37,243 bases of DNA, taken from Quinella sp. 1Q7. Lineage in GTDB: Bacteria > Bacillota > Negativicutes > Selenomonadales > Selenomonadaceae. Location: the NCBI GenBank assembly GCA_015206805.1, contig JADEZP010000012.1, forward strand, positions 1 through 37,243. Reading direction: 5' to 3'. The notes under the pieces are model-generated. The model made no database searches. It was not told the origin of the DNA and was given only the letters and a program-made list of their open reading frames with translations. The position numbers and the translations under genes are program-made. Position 1 is the stretch's first letter. The number at the start of each line of letters is the position of its first letter. Shown one piece after another: positions 16,431 through 26,329 of this stretch.

Positions 16431-18173
16431 ATGAAAAACATTCAGACGGAAACGCGCACGATTAAAGAAATTTTCGCCGACAGGAAGACGGATTTTTTGA
16501 TACCCGATTATCAGCGACCGTATTCGTGGACGGAGGACGAGTGTCAAACGCTGTGGAACGATTTTTGCGATTTTGCCTTCCCGAACGGTAACGCCGACGC
16601 CTTCGACAAGGAGCGGGACGAATATTTTCTCGGAGTGATTGTCACGTTCGGCAACGACCGCGAGCTTGACGAAATTATTGACGGGCAACAACGGCTCACG
16701 ACGTTATTGCTGTTCATGCGGGCGTTTTATAAGGCACTCGGCGGCGACGACGGCACTTACTCCAAGATAATCGAAAATCTCGGCGAATGCATTTGGAAGA
16801 CCGACGAACTCGGCGAACTCAACAAATCGTCGCTGAAAATCGTTTCGGAGGTCATTCGCGAAGACGCCAAGGACGAACTGCAACGGATTCTGTCGACGGG
16901 CGCGGTCACTAAAGCCGACACGAGCAACTATGCCGCCGCTTACGGTTTCTTTCAAGCCGCGATTCACGACCTCAAAAAAGTCATCGGCGAAAAGACGTTG
17001 CAATATCTGCCGGCGCGGATTATGGACAAATGCTTTCTGACCCGAATTCGCGCCGAGTCGCAGGATTTTGCTTTGCAGATGTTTTCGACGCTCAACGACC
17101 GCGGCTTGCCGCTTTCCGACACCGACATTTTCAAGGCGATAATGTACAAATTTTTCACTGCGGCGGGCAAATGCTTCGGCGAAGATTTTATTCGGCAGTG
17201 GCGGGAACTTGAACGTCGCGCAGAAAAAACTTTCGGCAAACATCACGGGCTCAACGTCAATCCGCTTGAATTTCTGTTTACGTGCTATTCGTACAGGGAA
17301 TTTTCGACGGCAAGCAAGAAACTGCGCCGCGCCTACGAACGGGACAATTACGCCGTGTTGCGCCGAAAAGAAATGCCCGCCGAGTTGTTTGGCTTGATGG
17401 ATTTTTTCGACGACCTGCTTGAGCAAAATTTGTTGCGCTTCCCGATTAAAGCCGTGCGATATGCCCACATCTTATTTCGCGCAAAAAATTCGTTCATTTG
17501 GCTGATTATGGCGCACTACTACCTTTGCGAACGCGACGACCGCAATCACCTTGACGGGGAAATTTTCGCGGAATTTTTGGAACGACTGTTGGCATTTCTG
17601 TTGGCGCACGCCATAACCTGCACGTCAACGAATGCGCTAAGGGGATACGCCTTCCGCACGTTGAGCCAATTAAAAAAGCCCGTCCCGAAAGGTCTCAAGC
17701 CGTACACGTTTTCGGCGGAGGTAATTCGCACGGAAATGAACATGTTCGGCGTCAAGCGGCAGAAAAAGCTTATGATGTTCCTCGTCTTGAATTGGTGGAC
17801 TTTCCGCGACGAAAATCAAAAGCTCCCGCCGATTGAGCGGAAGTTTGACATTGAGCACATCTTCCCGAAAAGTTTGGCGGACAGCTTTGAAAATTTCCAC
17901 AACAAAAACAGCGTGAACTTGCTCGGAAATTTGGCGTTGTTGGAGCACGGCAAGAACAATAACGCCGCAAGTCACCACTTCGCCGACAAACGCAAAGTTT
18001 ATCTCGGCTTTGAGCGCAACGGAAAATTTCAGGCGGGCACGCTGAATCGTGAACTTCAACAGTTGGCGCAGACTTTGAGCAATTTCGGCGAAACGGAAAT
18101 TATCAAACGCAACTCGCAGATGATTGCGGAGGTTTTGAGTTTCGTCGACAAGCACAACTTCCTGCAAAATTAA
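16431..18173 (+). CDS. GmrSD-like DUF262/DUF1524 protein (candidate defence nuclease)
   Basis: The 580-residue protein carries an N-terminal DUF262 domain with [17 protein letters not shown] (about 22-38) and [13 protein letters not shown] (81-93), the DGQQR nucleotide-binding signature. The C-terminal DUF1524 HNH-like domain has [11 protein letters not shown] (about 472-482) and [17 protein letters not shown]. The family includes type IV restriction enzyme GmrSD, which cuts glucosylated DNA, and many uncharacterised single proteins. AGGAGG precedes the ATG at 16431. It stands alone: no methylase or second defence gene is adjacent, and it converges with hisF, overlapping it by 4 bases. Composition resembles its neighbours, so recent acquisition is not obvious. 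Confidence 0.88.
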   Translation: MKNIQTETRTIKEIFADRKTDFLIPDYQRPYSWTEDECQTLWNDFCDFAFPNGNADAFDKERDEYFLGVIVTFGNDRELDEIIDGQQRLTTLLLFMRAFYKALGGDDGTYSKIIENLGECIWKTDELGELNKSSLKIVSEVIREDAKDELQRILSTGAVTKADTSNYAAAYGFFQAAIHDLKKVIGEKTLQYLPARIMDKCFLTRIRAESQDFALQMFSTLNDRGLPLSDTDIFKAIMYKFFTAAGKCFGEDFIRQWRELERRAEKTFGKHHGLNVNPLEFLFTCYSYREFSTASKKLRRAYERDNYAVLRRKEMPAELFGLMDFFDDLLEQNLLRFPIKAVRYAHILFRAKNSFIWLIMAHYYLCERDDRNHLDGEIFAEFLERLLAFLLAHAITCTSTNALRGYAFRTLSQLKKPVPKGLKPYTFSAEVIRTEMNMFGVKRQKKLMMFLVLNWWTFRDENQKLPPIERKFDIEHIFPKSLADSFENFHNKNSVNLLGNLALLEHGKNNNAASHHFADKRKVYLGFERNGKFQAGTLNRELQQLAQTLSNFGETEIIKRNSQMIAEVLSFVDKHNFLQN

Positions 18174-18925
18174 AATCGGACTTCGACGCCGCGCCGCGAA
18201 AGATATTCCTTGACCGCGCGGATTGTGTACTTGCCGTAATGGAAGACCGACGCCGCAAGCACCGCGTCCGCCTTGCCGTCGACAAGCACGTCGTAGAAAT
18301 GCTCAAGCTCGCCCGCGCCGCCCGAAGCAATGACGGGGACGTTGACCGCCTCGCTGACTGCGCGCGTAAGTTCAATGTCGTAGCCGCCCTTCGTACCGTC
18401 GGCATCCATGCTCGTAAGCAAAATTTCGCCCGCGCCGAGTTCGACGCCGCGTTTGACCCATTGCAGACAGTCAAGCCCCGTCGGAGTTCTGCCGCCGTTT
18501 ACGTAAATTTCCCAGCCCGAATCGGAGCGTTTGGCATCGACCGCAAGCACGACGCATTGACTGCCGAAACGTCGCGCACCTTCGGCAATGAGTTCGGGAT
18601 TTTTGACCGCCGCGCTGTTGACGGAAATTTTGTCCGCGCCCGCCGCCAACATCACGCGCATATCTTCAGCCGTGCGAATGCCGCCGCCGACCGTAAACGG
18701 AATGAACACCTGCGCGGCGCAACTGCGTGCGACTTCGACCATGGTGCCGCGCCCTTCGTGTGAAGCGGTGATGTCCAGAAAAACAAGTTCGTCGGCGCGT
18801 TCGGTATCGTAGCGTTTGGCAAGTTCGACGGGATCGCCGGCGTCGCGCAATCCGACAAAATTGGTGCCTTTGACGACGCGTCCCGACTTCACGTCGAGGC
18901 ACGGAATAATTCTCTTGGTAAGCAT
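18170..18925 (-). CDS. hisF: Imidazole glycerol phosphate synthase subunit HisF
   Basis: The 251-residue TIM barrel makes IGP and AICAR using ammonia from HisH. It has [19 protein letters not shown] with catalytic Asp11, [32 protein letters not shown] (second catalytic Asp), [10 protein letters not shown] and [10 protein letters not shown]. The start at 18925 is set by GGAGG 7 bases upstream. The open frame continues further upstream only because it runs through an intergenic repeat. HisA is the preceding gene in the same direction, with that repeat between them. hisH and the other his genes are not in view. Confidence 0.97.
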   Translation of the reverse strand: MLTKRIIPCLDVKSGRVVKGTNFVGLRDAGDPVELAKRYDTERADELVFLDITASHEGRGTMVEVARSCAAQVFIPFTVGGGIRTAEDMRVMLAAGADKISVNSAAVKNPELIAEGARRFGSQCVVLAVDAKRSDSGWEIYVNGGRTPTGLDCLQWVKRGVELGAGEILLTSMDADGTKGGYDIELTRAVSEAVNVPVIASGGAGELEHFYDVLVDGKADAVLAASVFHYGKYTIRAVKEYLSRRGVEVRF

Positions 18926-18956
18926 GTTAATTCCTCCGTCAGGCGACAACGTATGA

Positions 18957-19115
18957 GGGCCGCGCATGGACGCGCGCCCTGCGTCGCCGCCGTTAGAAAA
19001 CGTGACGTTTTCGTAGGCGGCTGTCTTTTCTTTTGCTACTTTTCTTTTGGACAAGCAAAAGAAAAGTAGTTCACACATACAAAATTATTAAACACTTGAA
19101 TCAGCGCGTCGCCCG
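18957..19115. repeat. Interspersed hairpin element, copy B
   Basis: H1 at 18957-18979 is GGGC-CGCGC, loop ATGGAC, GCGCG-CCC. H2 at 18986-19021 is GCCGCC...GAAAACGT/ACGTTTTC...GGCGGC. H3 at 19036-19069 is CTACTTTTCTTTTG, loop GACAAG, exact complement. It sits between hisA and hisF in the 191-base gap, opposite in orientation to copy A relative to the plus strand, and would be transcribed within the his message. Confidence 0.85.
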
Positions 19116-19116
19116 C

Positions 19117-19842
19117 TCAAGCCTCCGCAAGCGCAATCGCCGCCGACAAGTCAAACGTGCCCGTGTAAATCGCCTTGCCGACAATGACGCCGACCACGCC
19201 CGCCGATTCGACAGCCTTCAACGCGCGAATGTCCTCAATCGACCGCACGCCGCCCGACGCGACAATTTGCGCACCCGACGACTTCGCAAGCCGCGCGAAA
19301 ACTCCGGCGTCGACGCCGCTCAACATGCCGTCGCGGGAAATGTCGGTGTAAATTATCGTCTTGACGCCCGCCGTGACAATCCGCCGCGCAAGGTCGTCTG
19401 CAGTGACGGTGCTTGAACGTTCCCAGCCGTGAACCGCGACAAGTCCGCCGCGAGCGTCAATCCCGACGACAATCCGACTTCCGAAACGTGCGACAGCCTC
19501 CGCGACGAGCGACGGATTTTCGACCGCGACACTGCCCAAAATCACGCGGCGAACTCCCAACGTCAACAGCCGCTCAATATCGTCAAGCGACCTCACGCCG
19601 CCGCCGACTTCAATCGGAATGGTCACGGCGTCGAGGATTTTTTTTATGGCGTCGAGATTTTTCGGCGAGCCCGCCCGCGCACCGTCAAGGTCAACGACGT
19701 GCAGGAACTTCGCGCCCGAATTCTGCCACTTGAGAGCCGTCGCCGCCACGTCGTCGGAATAAACCGTTTCGCGCCCGAAGTCGCCTTGCACAAGCCGCAC
19801 GCACTTGCCGCCGAGCAAATCAATCGCAGGAAAAATTATCAT
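19117..19842 (-). CDS. hisA: Phosphoribosylformimino-5-aminoimidazole carboxamide ribotide isomerase
   Basis: This 241-residue TIM barrel isomerises ProFAR to PRFAR in histidine synthesis. It starts MIIFPAIDLLGGKCVRLVQG (catalytic Asp8) and shows PIEVGGGVRS, VILGSVAVENP, IIYTDISRDGMLSG (second Asp) and IVASGGVRS. The GAGG within a short ATTAGGA-type repeat 8 bases before the ATG at 19842 acts as ribosome site. It follows the hydrogenase protease gene by 23 bases on the same strand and is separated from hisF by the hairpin element. Confidence 0.97.
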   Translation of the reverse strand: MIIFPAIDLLGGKCVRLVQGDFGRETVYSDDVAATALKWQNSGAKFLHVVDLDGARAGSPKNLDAIKKILDAVTIPIEVGGGVRSLDDIERLLTLGVRRVILGSVAVENPSLVAEAVARFGSRIVVGIDARGGLVAVHGWERSSTVTADDLARRIVTAGVKTIIYTDISRDGMLSGVDAGVFARLAKSSGAQIVASGGVRSIEDIRALKAVESAGVVGVIVGKAIYTGTFDLSAAIALAEA

Positions 19843-19873
19843 TCCTAATTCCTCATTCCTAATTCCTAATTGA
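19843..19873. repeat. Short ATTAGGA/TCCTAAT direct repeats upstream of hisA
   Basis: The plus strand reads ATTCCTAATTCCTCATTCC and continues with TAATTCCTAATT. On the minus strand these are GGAATTAGGAAT units that supply the hisA ribosome-binding site and overlap the end of the preceding gene. The same unit makes a larger inverted array at 22025-22101. Confidence 0.7.
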
Positions 19874-20351
19874 CTTCCAATCCCCAGCCGCGCAAAATTT
19901 CAACCGCACGCTCCGCGAAAGGTGCAACGAGTTTTCGCATCGGCTCCGTCAATTCGACGCCCGCCTCCAAGCTGAACGGTTGCGCGCCGATTAATTCAAC
20001 GTGCGGCATTTTGCCCGTCAGCTCAAGCATCGTCAGCACGTCTTGAATCCCGACTTCGTGCGCCGAAATTTTTTGCGCGAAATGTGCCCGCAACTCTCCG
20101 CCGCGCAGGTGAAACGTCGTGCCGGGTATCGTGCCGCCGTCAATCGAATCGACAATCAAAAGTCGCCGCGTGCCCGTGATGAAATGCGTCAGCTCCACGC
20201 CGAGCGTCCCGCCGTCGACAAGCGCGACATTTTCGGGGAACGTGAAATTTTTTTGCAAATACTCAACGACGCGCACGCCGAAGCCTTCGTCAGACAGAAT
20301 CGTATTGCCGACGCCGAGCACCGTATTTTCAGCCGCGAACAAGCCGTTCAT
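19866..20351 (-). CDS. Hydrogenase maturation protease (HyaD/HybD family)
   Basis: This 161-residue endopeptidase trims the C-terminal extension of a [NiFe]-hydrogenase large subunit after nickel insertion. It shows TVLGVGNTILSDEGFGVRVVEYL (the G-x-GN-x-L-x-D-[ED]-G motif), ALVDGGTLGVEL and ISAHEVGIQDVL. The acidic residues of the first two motifs and the His of AHE are the expected nickel ligands. The ATG at 20351 overlaps the hypB stop by ATGA. With hypA and hypB upstream it forms a maturation cluster; the hydrogenase subunits are outside the window. Confidence 0.93.
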   Translation of the reverse strand: MNGLFAAENTVLGVGNTILSDEGFGVRVVEYLQKNFTFPENVALVDGGTLGVELTHFITGTRRLLIVDSIDGGTIPGTTFHLRGGELRAHFAQKISAHEVGIQDVLTMLELTGKMPHVELIGAQPFSLEAGVELTEPMRKLVAPFAERAVEILRGWGLEVN

Positions 20352-21007
20352 GAGCGCACCGCCTTTTCGAGTAGCCAAGCCGTCCAATCGTCGAGCCCCG
20401 TGCCGCGCGTGCAGGATGTCTCAAAAATTTTTATCGTCGGGTGCAGTGTCGACAAGTCCGCCCGCGCAGATTGCACGTTAAAGTTCGTGAACGGCAACAG
20501 GTCGATTTTGTTCAGCACCGCCGCCGCCGACTCCTTGAAAATCAGCGGGTACTTTAGCGGCTTGTCGTCGCCCTCCGTTATCGACAGCACCACGACTTTG
20601 AAATTTTCGCCGATGTCGAATTCGGCGGGGCATACCAAGTTGCCGACGTTTTCGACAATCAGCAGGTCGAGCGCGTCAAGGTCGAGCGTGGCGCACGCCT
20701 TTTGAATCATTGCCGCGTCCAAGTGACAGCCGCCCGCCGTATTGATTTGAATCACGTCGACGCCCAATCGGTCAATTCGTTCGGCGTCCTTTGCCGTGAA
20801 TAAATCGCCCTCAATCACCGCGACGCGCAGTTTGCCGACGAGCTGCGCCAACGTCTGTTCAAGGAGCGTCGTTTTGCCGGAGCCGGGCGAGCCCATCAAA
20901 TTCATCACGACGACGCCGCATTTGGCAAAGTGTTCGCGATTGTGCGCGGCAATTTCGTCGTTGGCACCCAAAATATTTTTCATCAGCTTAATTTCCAGCT
21001 CAATCAC
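20348..21007 (-). CDS. hypB: Hydrogenase nickel incorporation GTPase HypB
   Basis: This 219-residue SIMIBI GTPase delivers nickel with HypA. The P-loop NLMGSPGSGKTTLLE, GDLFTAKDAERI, the metal-site motif NTAGGCHLDA, VENVGNLVCPAEFD and NKIDLL are present. It lacks the N-terminal His-rich or CxxCGC metal-storage stretch of some HypB proteins. The start is taken as GTG at 21007, directly after the hypA stop, giving the usual K-N-I-L-x-A-N-D opening near residue 10. Confidence 0.96.
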   Translation of the reverse strand: MIELEIKLMKNILGANDEIAAHNREHFAKCGVVVMNLMGSPGSGKTTLLEQTLAQLVGKLRVAVIEGDLFTAKDAERIDRLGVDVIQINTAGGCHLDAAMIQKACATLDLDALDLLIVENVGNLVCPAEFDIGENFKVVVLSITEGDDKPLKYPLIFKESAAAVLNKIDLLPFTNFNVQSARADLSTLHPTIKIFETSCTRGTGLDDWTAWLLEKAVRS

Positions 21008-21346
21008 CTACTCACAGTCGACATAATCAACCCGAAGTTCGCGCCCGCTTTGCAGAATCAAGACGCCGTCGCAATCTGGGCAAAGAAAATTGTATCGCTC
21101 AAGTTGAAAAGTTTTGCCGCACTTGTTGCACGTGGCACGGCACGGCACGCGCTCAATCGTAAGCACGGCTTCGGCGGCGGCAGTGTTGCGCTTGAGCACG
21201 TCGAACGACAAATTCAACGCCTCGACCTCCACGCCCGCCATTTGACCGAGTGTCAAGCCGACCTTGAAAATTTTCGCCGCGTGATTTTGCCGAGCCGCCT
21301 CCAGCGCAATGTTCAAGATATTTTCGGCAAGCGTCGCCTCATGCAT
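21008..21346 (-). CDS. hypA: Hydrogenase nickel chaperone HypA
   Basis: The 112-residue protein starts MHEATLAENILNIALE. Its nickel-binding His2 requires the ATG at 21346 rather than a GTG two codons earlier. The zinc domain has CNKCGKTF and CPDC (two CxxC pairs, with a further Cys just before). It lies two bases after the gmhA stop and directly before hypB, matching the HypA-HypB nickel relay. Confidence 0.95.
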   Translation of the reverse strand: MHEATLAENILNIALEAARQNHAAKIFKVGLTLGQMAGVEVEALNLSFDVLKRNTAAAEAVLTIERVPCRATCNKCGKTFQLERYNFLCPDCDGVLILQSGRELRVDYVDCE

Positions 21347-21348
21347 GG

Positions 21349-22005
21349 TCACTCACCGAAAAATTCGTTTTCCGCCGCCAAGCACAGCATGTGATAAATC
21401 GGCAGGTGGAATTCCTGAATCGTGTGCGACATATCAGCCGGCACGCAAACCGCCACGTCCGACAGGTGCCGCAACCGTCCGCCGCGCCGACCCGTCATTG
21501 CCACGACCTTGAGCCCGATAATTTTGGCGACTTCCACGGCGAAAAGCACGTTGTCCGAATTGCCCGACGTCGATATTGCAAGCAACACGTCTCCGTGCCG
21601 ACCGAGCCCGAAAATTTGTTGCGCGAATACAAGCGTCGGCGTCACGTCGTTTGCGAAGGCGGTCAGCAGTGAAGTTTCGCCGACCAAGCTCACGGCGGGC
21701 AATGCGCCTTGAAGATTCGCCTTGAAGTATTCGACATCGGCAGGGAAAAGTTCTTGTGCGCGCTTGATGAATTCGGGGCGGCACGCGTCGATTTTGCGCG
21801 GCAATCGAAAACTTTTCATCAGCTCACCGACAATGTGCATTGCGTCCGCCGCCGAGCCGCCATTTCCGCAGGTGATGAGTTTGCCGCCGCCGCGAAAGCC
21901 TTCGCAAATCACGTCGACCATGTCAAACAGACTTGCGCGACAAATTTTCAGCGCGGGGTAACGTTTAATCAAGTCGTCAATTATGTTTGCAGTGGTTGCT
22001 TTAAT
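21349..22005 (-). CDS. gmhA: Phosphoheptose isomerase-like SIS protein, probable ATT start
   Basis: SIS-domain protein with CGNGGSAADAMH, SLLTAFANDV, LAISTSGNSDNV and the active-site pair in HTIQEFHLPIYHML. GmhA converts sedoheptulose-7-phosphate to heptose phosphate for LPS core. The first ordinary start in frame is TTG at 21972, which has no ribosome site. An ideal AAAGGAG at 22014-22020 lies 8 bases before an in-frame ATT at 22005 (ATC at 22008 is the other option). Extending to ATT adds IIDDLIKRYPALK, a usual GmhA N-terminus (218 aa). No ATG, GTG or TTG is present between. It heads the hyp genes on the minus strand. Function as GmhA is likely but other SIS isomerases are possible. Confidence 0.8.
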   Translation of the reverse strand: MKATTANIIDDLIKRYPALKICRASLFDMVDVICEGFRGGGKLITCGNGGSAADAMHIVGELMKSFRLPRKIDACRPEFIKRAQELFPADVEYFKANLQGALPAVSLVGETSLLTAFANDVTPTLVFAQQIFGLGRHGDVLLAISTSGNSDNVLFAVEVAKIIGLKVVAMTGRRGGRLRHLSDVAVCVPADMSHTIQEFHLPIYHMLCLAAENEFFGE

Positions 22006-22024
22006 GATAATCGCTCCTTTTTAA

Positions 22025-22105
22025 CAATTAGGAATTAGGAATGATGAATTAGGAATGGTGACGCGATTTTAATTCCTAATTCCTAATTTCACATTCCTAA
22101 TTACA
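22025..22105. repeat. Inverted array of ATTAGGA/TCCTAAT units
   Basis: AATTAGGAATTAGGAATGATG and a further AATTAGGAAT are followed after about 15 bases by AATTCCTAATTCCTAATTTC and ATTCCTAATT. The two halves are inverted copies and can fold into a long AT-rich cruciform. It lies between gmhA and the PTS-like gene on the minus strand. Confidence 0.75.
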
Positions 22106-22111
22106 CGAAAA

Positions 22112-22140
22112 GACTGCCGATCCGCTTGAGACCGACAGTC
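22112..22140 (-). terminator. Terminator of the PTS EIIA-like gene
   Basis: GACTGTCGG...CGGCAGTC with a run of four T on the minus strand, directly downstream of the gene ending at 22163. The T-run is short, so strength is uncertain. Confidence 0.6.
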
Positions 22141-22162
22141 CGAGGTTTATGCCCGTGAAATT

Positions 22163-22678
22163 TCAGTTAATCTTGACCACAATGTCTGCGTCTTCGTCGT
22201 CGACGATTCTGGCACCGTTGTCTTTGAGAATCAGCGCGACCGCCGCGCAGGTAGTCTTGTCTTCGCCGATAACGATGGCGGATTTGCCGACGAGTGCTTC
22301 GGAGCTGCCCTCGAAGATTGAAATTTCGTCGCCGATGCGGAATTTGGGAATGGGTTTGTCCTCAACGTGAATGCTGCCTTCAAGCAGGTCGTCGCGGTCG
22401 TCGTTGAATTTGATGACGATGTGACCGAGGCTTTTGATGTTGTTGTTGACTTCGTTGCCGACGCGCAGGATTTTGAATTCGGCGTCCGCGATTTTGAGTA
22501 TGTCGCCGGGTTTAATTACGTCGGTGAGTTTGTTGCCGCTGTGCAGGACGGAAAAATCGCGCAACTCCGGCAGAACCATGGAGTCATCGAAAATGACGAG
22601 CATCTTGACGAGTGTTTTGAACTTGTCGACTTCGCCGCCGATACCGACGATTTTGGTGCTGTAATACTTTTTAGCCAT
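22163..22678 (-). CDS. Orphan PTS glucitol/sorbitol-type EIIA-like protein with C-terminal extension
   Basis: The first about 120 of 171 residues follow the EIIA-Gut (SrlB) pattern: YYSTKIVGIG, MLVIFDDSMVLPELRDFSVLH (candidate phospho-His46), a G-D-I-L segment, VGNEVNNNIKSLGHIVIKF and a final I-G-D-E-x-S-x-F strand. About 50 further residues (GKSAIVIGEDKTTCAAVALIL...ADIVVKIN) are not part of normal EIIA-Gut. No EIIB, EIIC or sorbitol dehydrogenase gene lies nearby. The ATG at 22678 is preceded by GGGAGG. It may act as a phospho-regulated sensor rather than in sugar uptake; that is inference. Confidence 0.7.
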   Translation of the reverse strand: MAKKYYSTKIVGIGGEVDKFKTLVKMLVIFDDSMVLPELRDFSVLHSGNKLTDVIKPGDILKIADAEFKILRVGNEVNNNIKSLGHIVIKFNDDRDDLLEGSIHVEDKPIPKFRIGDEISIFEGSSEALVGKSAIVIGEDKTTCAAVALILKDNGARIVDDEDADIVVKIN

Positions 22679-22791
22679 TGAAAGCCCTCCCGTGCTTCAA
22701 GTGAACTCTTCAACAATTTTACGCATGAATTCTGCAAGCGGGCGATTAATCCTGCCGCTTATTCAGAAAATTTTTGCCGCCGTAAATCGCC

Positions 22792-22967
22792 GACGCCGCG
22801 CTAAAAAATTCGTTGCATGTCGCGCCGAATTTGCCGCCGCTAAAAATTTCCAGCCGAGCTTGCGCAGAGTTCGACGCCGCTAAAAATTTCCAGCCGAGCT
22901 TGCGCAGAATTCGTCGCCGCATGATGTCGACGCCGCGCTAAAAAATTCGTTGCACGTCGCGCCGAAT

Positions 22968-22974
<7 letters not shown>
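22792..22974. repeat. Nested direct repeats upstream of gyrB
   Basis: An outer 46-base repeat (22792-22837 and 22929-22974, offset 137) begins GACGCCGCGCTAAAAAATTC. Between its copies lies a 40-base repeat in tandem (22836-22875 and 22876-22915) with GCCGCTAAAAATTTCCAGCC. This fills most of the 345-base gap between the PTS-like gene and gyrB; I see no gene in it. Confidence 0.85.
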
Positions 22975-25075
<2,101 letters not shown>

Positions 25076-25090
25076 AGTCGCGTTGCAATC

Positions 25091-25132
25091 AAAAACTCCC
25101 GCAAGGAAATTTCCCTGCAGGAGTTTTTTTTT
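25091..25132 (+). terminator. Terminator after gyrB
   Basis: AAAAACTCC-CGCA-GG, loop, CC-TGC-GGAGT followed by nine T. Its A-rich left arm could also stop the minus-strand ftsZ operon, whose last gene ends at 25146. Confidence 0.85.
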
Positions 25133-25145
25133 CGGCAAGTTGAGC

Positions 25146-25463
25146 TTAATCGGCTTCAAACGGCATTAAAGCCTTGCGCTGATATTTCGTGTGGTAGTGG
25201 ACGACGTAAAGCCCTTTGCCCGTGATGTGGCGGATGTCGTCGAGATAGCAGAATTGGCGCGTCTTCGGATAAACAAGGATGTCGCCTTCCAAAATGTCTT
25301 GCGTGTCGGACATAATAAGCGTCGACGGCTCGGTTTCGCTGAAGAACGCGTCAACGAGCGGCTCAATGACGCGGTTGTCGCGAACGGGCACGAAGACATT
25401 CGGCTTGAGTTTGGCGGCTCCCTCAAAATATTGGTCGAGCACGATTTTCAAATTGGCGTCCAT
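25146..25463 (-). CDS. Hypothetical 105-aa protein downstream of the ftsZ paralogue
   Basis: The ATG at 25463 follows GGGAGG by 7 bases. The soluble protein begins MDANLKIVLDQYFEGAAKL and has segments NVFVPVRDN, STLIMSDTQDILEGD and ITGKGLYVVHYHTKYQRKAL. No domain is recognised and no membrane segment is present. It starts 23 bases after the ftsZ-like gene on the same strand, so it is probably the third gene of an ftsZ operon; a link to division is only suggested by position. Confidence 0.75.
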   Translation of the reverse strand: MDANLKIVLDQYFEGAAKLKPNVFVPVRDNRVIEPLVDAFFSETEPSTLIMSDTQDILEGDILVYPKTRQFCYLDDIRHITGKGLYVVHYHTKYQRKALMPFEAD

Positions 25464-25486
25464 AAAAATTCCTCCCGTAAAATTTT

Positions 25487-26305
25487 TTATTGCACGGCCG
25501 CGACAAGCAGGAACTTCACCTTGTCGACAAGCCAATCGTCGATTGCGAATCCGAATAAAATTTCTGCACGGGGCGCGTGACGTTTGAGCAAGTTTGAAAG
25601 TTTTTGCGCCTCCTCCAGCGACAAGTTGCCCTTAGCGGCAGTGACGTTGAACAAAATTTTCGTCGCGGACTTGAAGTTGTCGGCGGAAGTCTCGGCGTGT
25701 TCGATTGCGGCTTTGGCGGCTTTGACGACGGCATTTTTCCCGTCGCGCTCGCCGTAGCCGATAATCGCCGAACATTCGCGCACAAGGTCGGTAAAGCTTT
25801 TCACGTCGAGTTTCGGCTGACCGTCAAGCGTCACGACCTCGATGCAGTTTTGGACGATTTTGGCGGCGTCGGCACCGAAATTTTTGCTCGGCAATTTAAT
25901 CAGCGCGTCGAAGATAATTTCGTCCTCGGCGTCGTCGAAATTCCCGCCGGCAATGAAAATCACGGGCACGCCGATTTTTTTCGCGCAATGAGCCGTCAAC
26001 GCGACGACCTTGATATTTTCCCAGACAGAATCCGCCGCGACGAAGATTAAATCCGCGCCGCTCAAGTTGTCCGTAAGATTTTGTTCGTCGGCGGTATCGA
26101 GCAGTCGGAATTTGTGCGTTGCGTTGCAGGCGGCAAGGTTTGCGGTGTCGTGTCTGTCGACCGCAAGGCAATTCACGCCCGACAAATTTTTTTCCAGAAT
26201 ATAATTAAGGGCGGAGAGTCCGCCCGAAATTTCAGCGTCGTTGCCCGTGTGGACGCCGACGACTTTAACTTTCACGAATCGGTTTTCAAAAGTGTTGCCC
26301 AACAC
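25487..26305 (-). CDS. Degenerate FtsZ paralogue lacking the GTPase signature
   Basis: The 272-residue protein aligns with the adjacent FtsZ over most of its length. FVKVKVVGVHTGND matches [27 protein letters not shown] matches [25 protein letters not shown], followed by TAHCAKKIGVPVIFIAGGNFD, matches [10 protein letters not shown] and the H5 helix; ATKILFNVTAAKGNLSLEEAQ matches [38 protein letters not shown] matches [17 protein letters not shown]. The T4 loop GGGTGTG is replaced by DSVWENIK and the T7 loop NLDFAD by KLDVKS, so GTP hydrolysis is not expected. The central region is about 60 residues shorter, and the Gln-rich tail is absent. Start GTG 26305 lies 10 bases after GGAGG (a TTG at 26314 is too close). 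Confidence 0.85.
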   Translation of the reverse strand: MLGNTFENRFVKVKVVGVHTGNDAEISGGLSALNYILEKNLSGVNCLAVDRHDTANLAACNATHKFRLLDTADEQNLTDNLSGADLIFVAADSVWENIKVVALTAHCAKKIGVPVIFIAGGNFDDAEDEIIFDALIKLPSKNFGADAAKIVQNCIEVVTLDGQPKLDVKSFTDLVRECSAIIGYGERDGKNAVVKAAKAAIEHAETSADNFKSATKILFNVTAAKGNLSLEEAQKLSNLLKRHAPRAEILFGFAIDDWLVDKVKFLLVAAVQ

Positions 26306-26329
26306 GTCGATCAAGCCTCCGTAAAAAAT

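Noticed and set aside
18926-19078. N-terminal extension of HisF ([13 protein letters not shown]...)
   Set aside because: It is a translation of the intergenic hairpin element; the conserved HisF start with GGAGG is at 18925.
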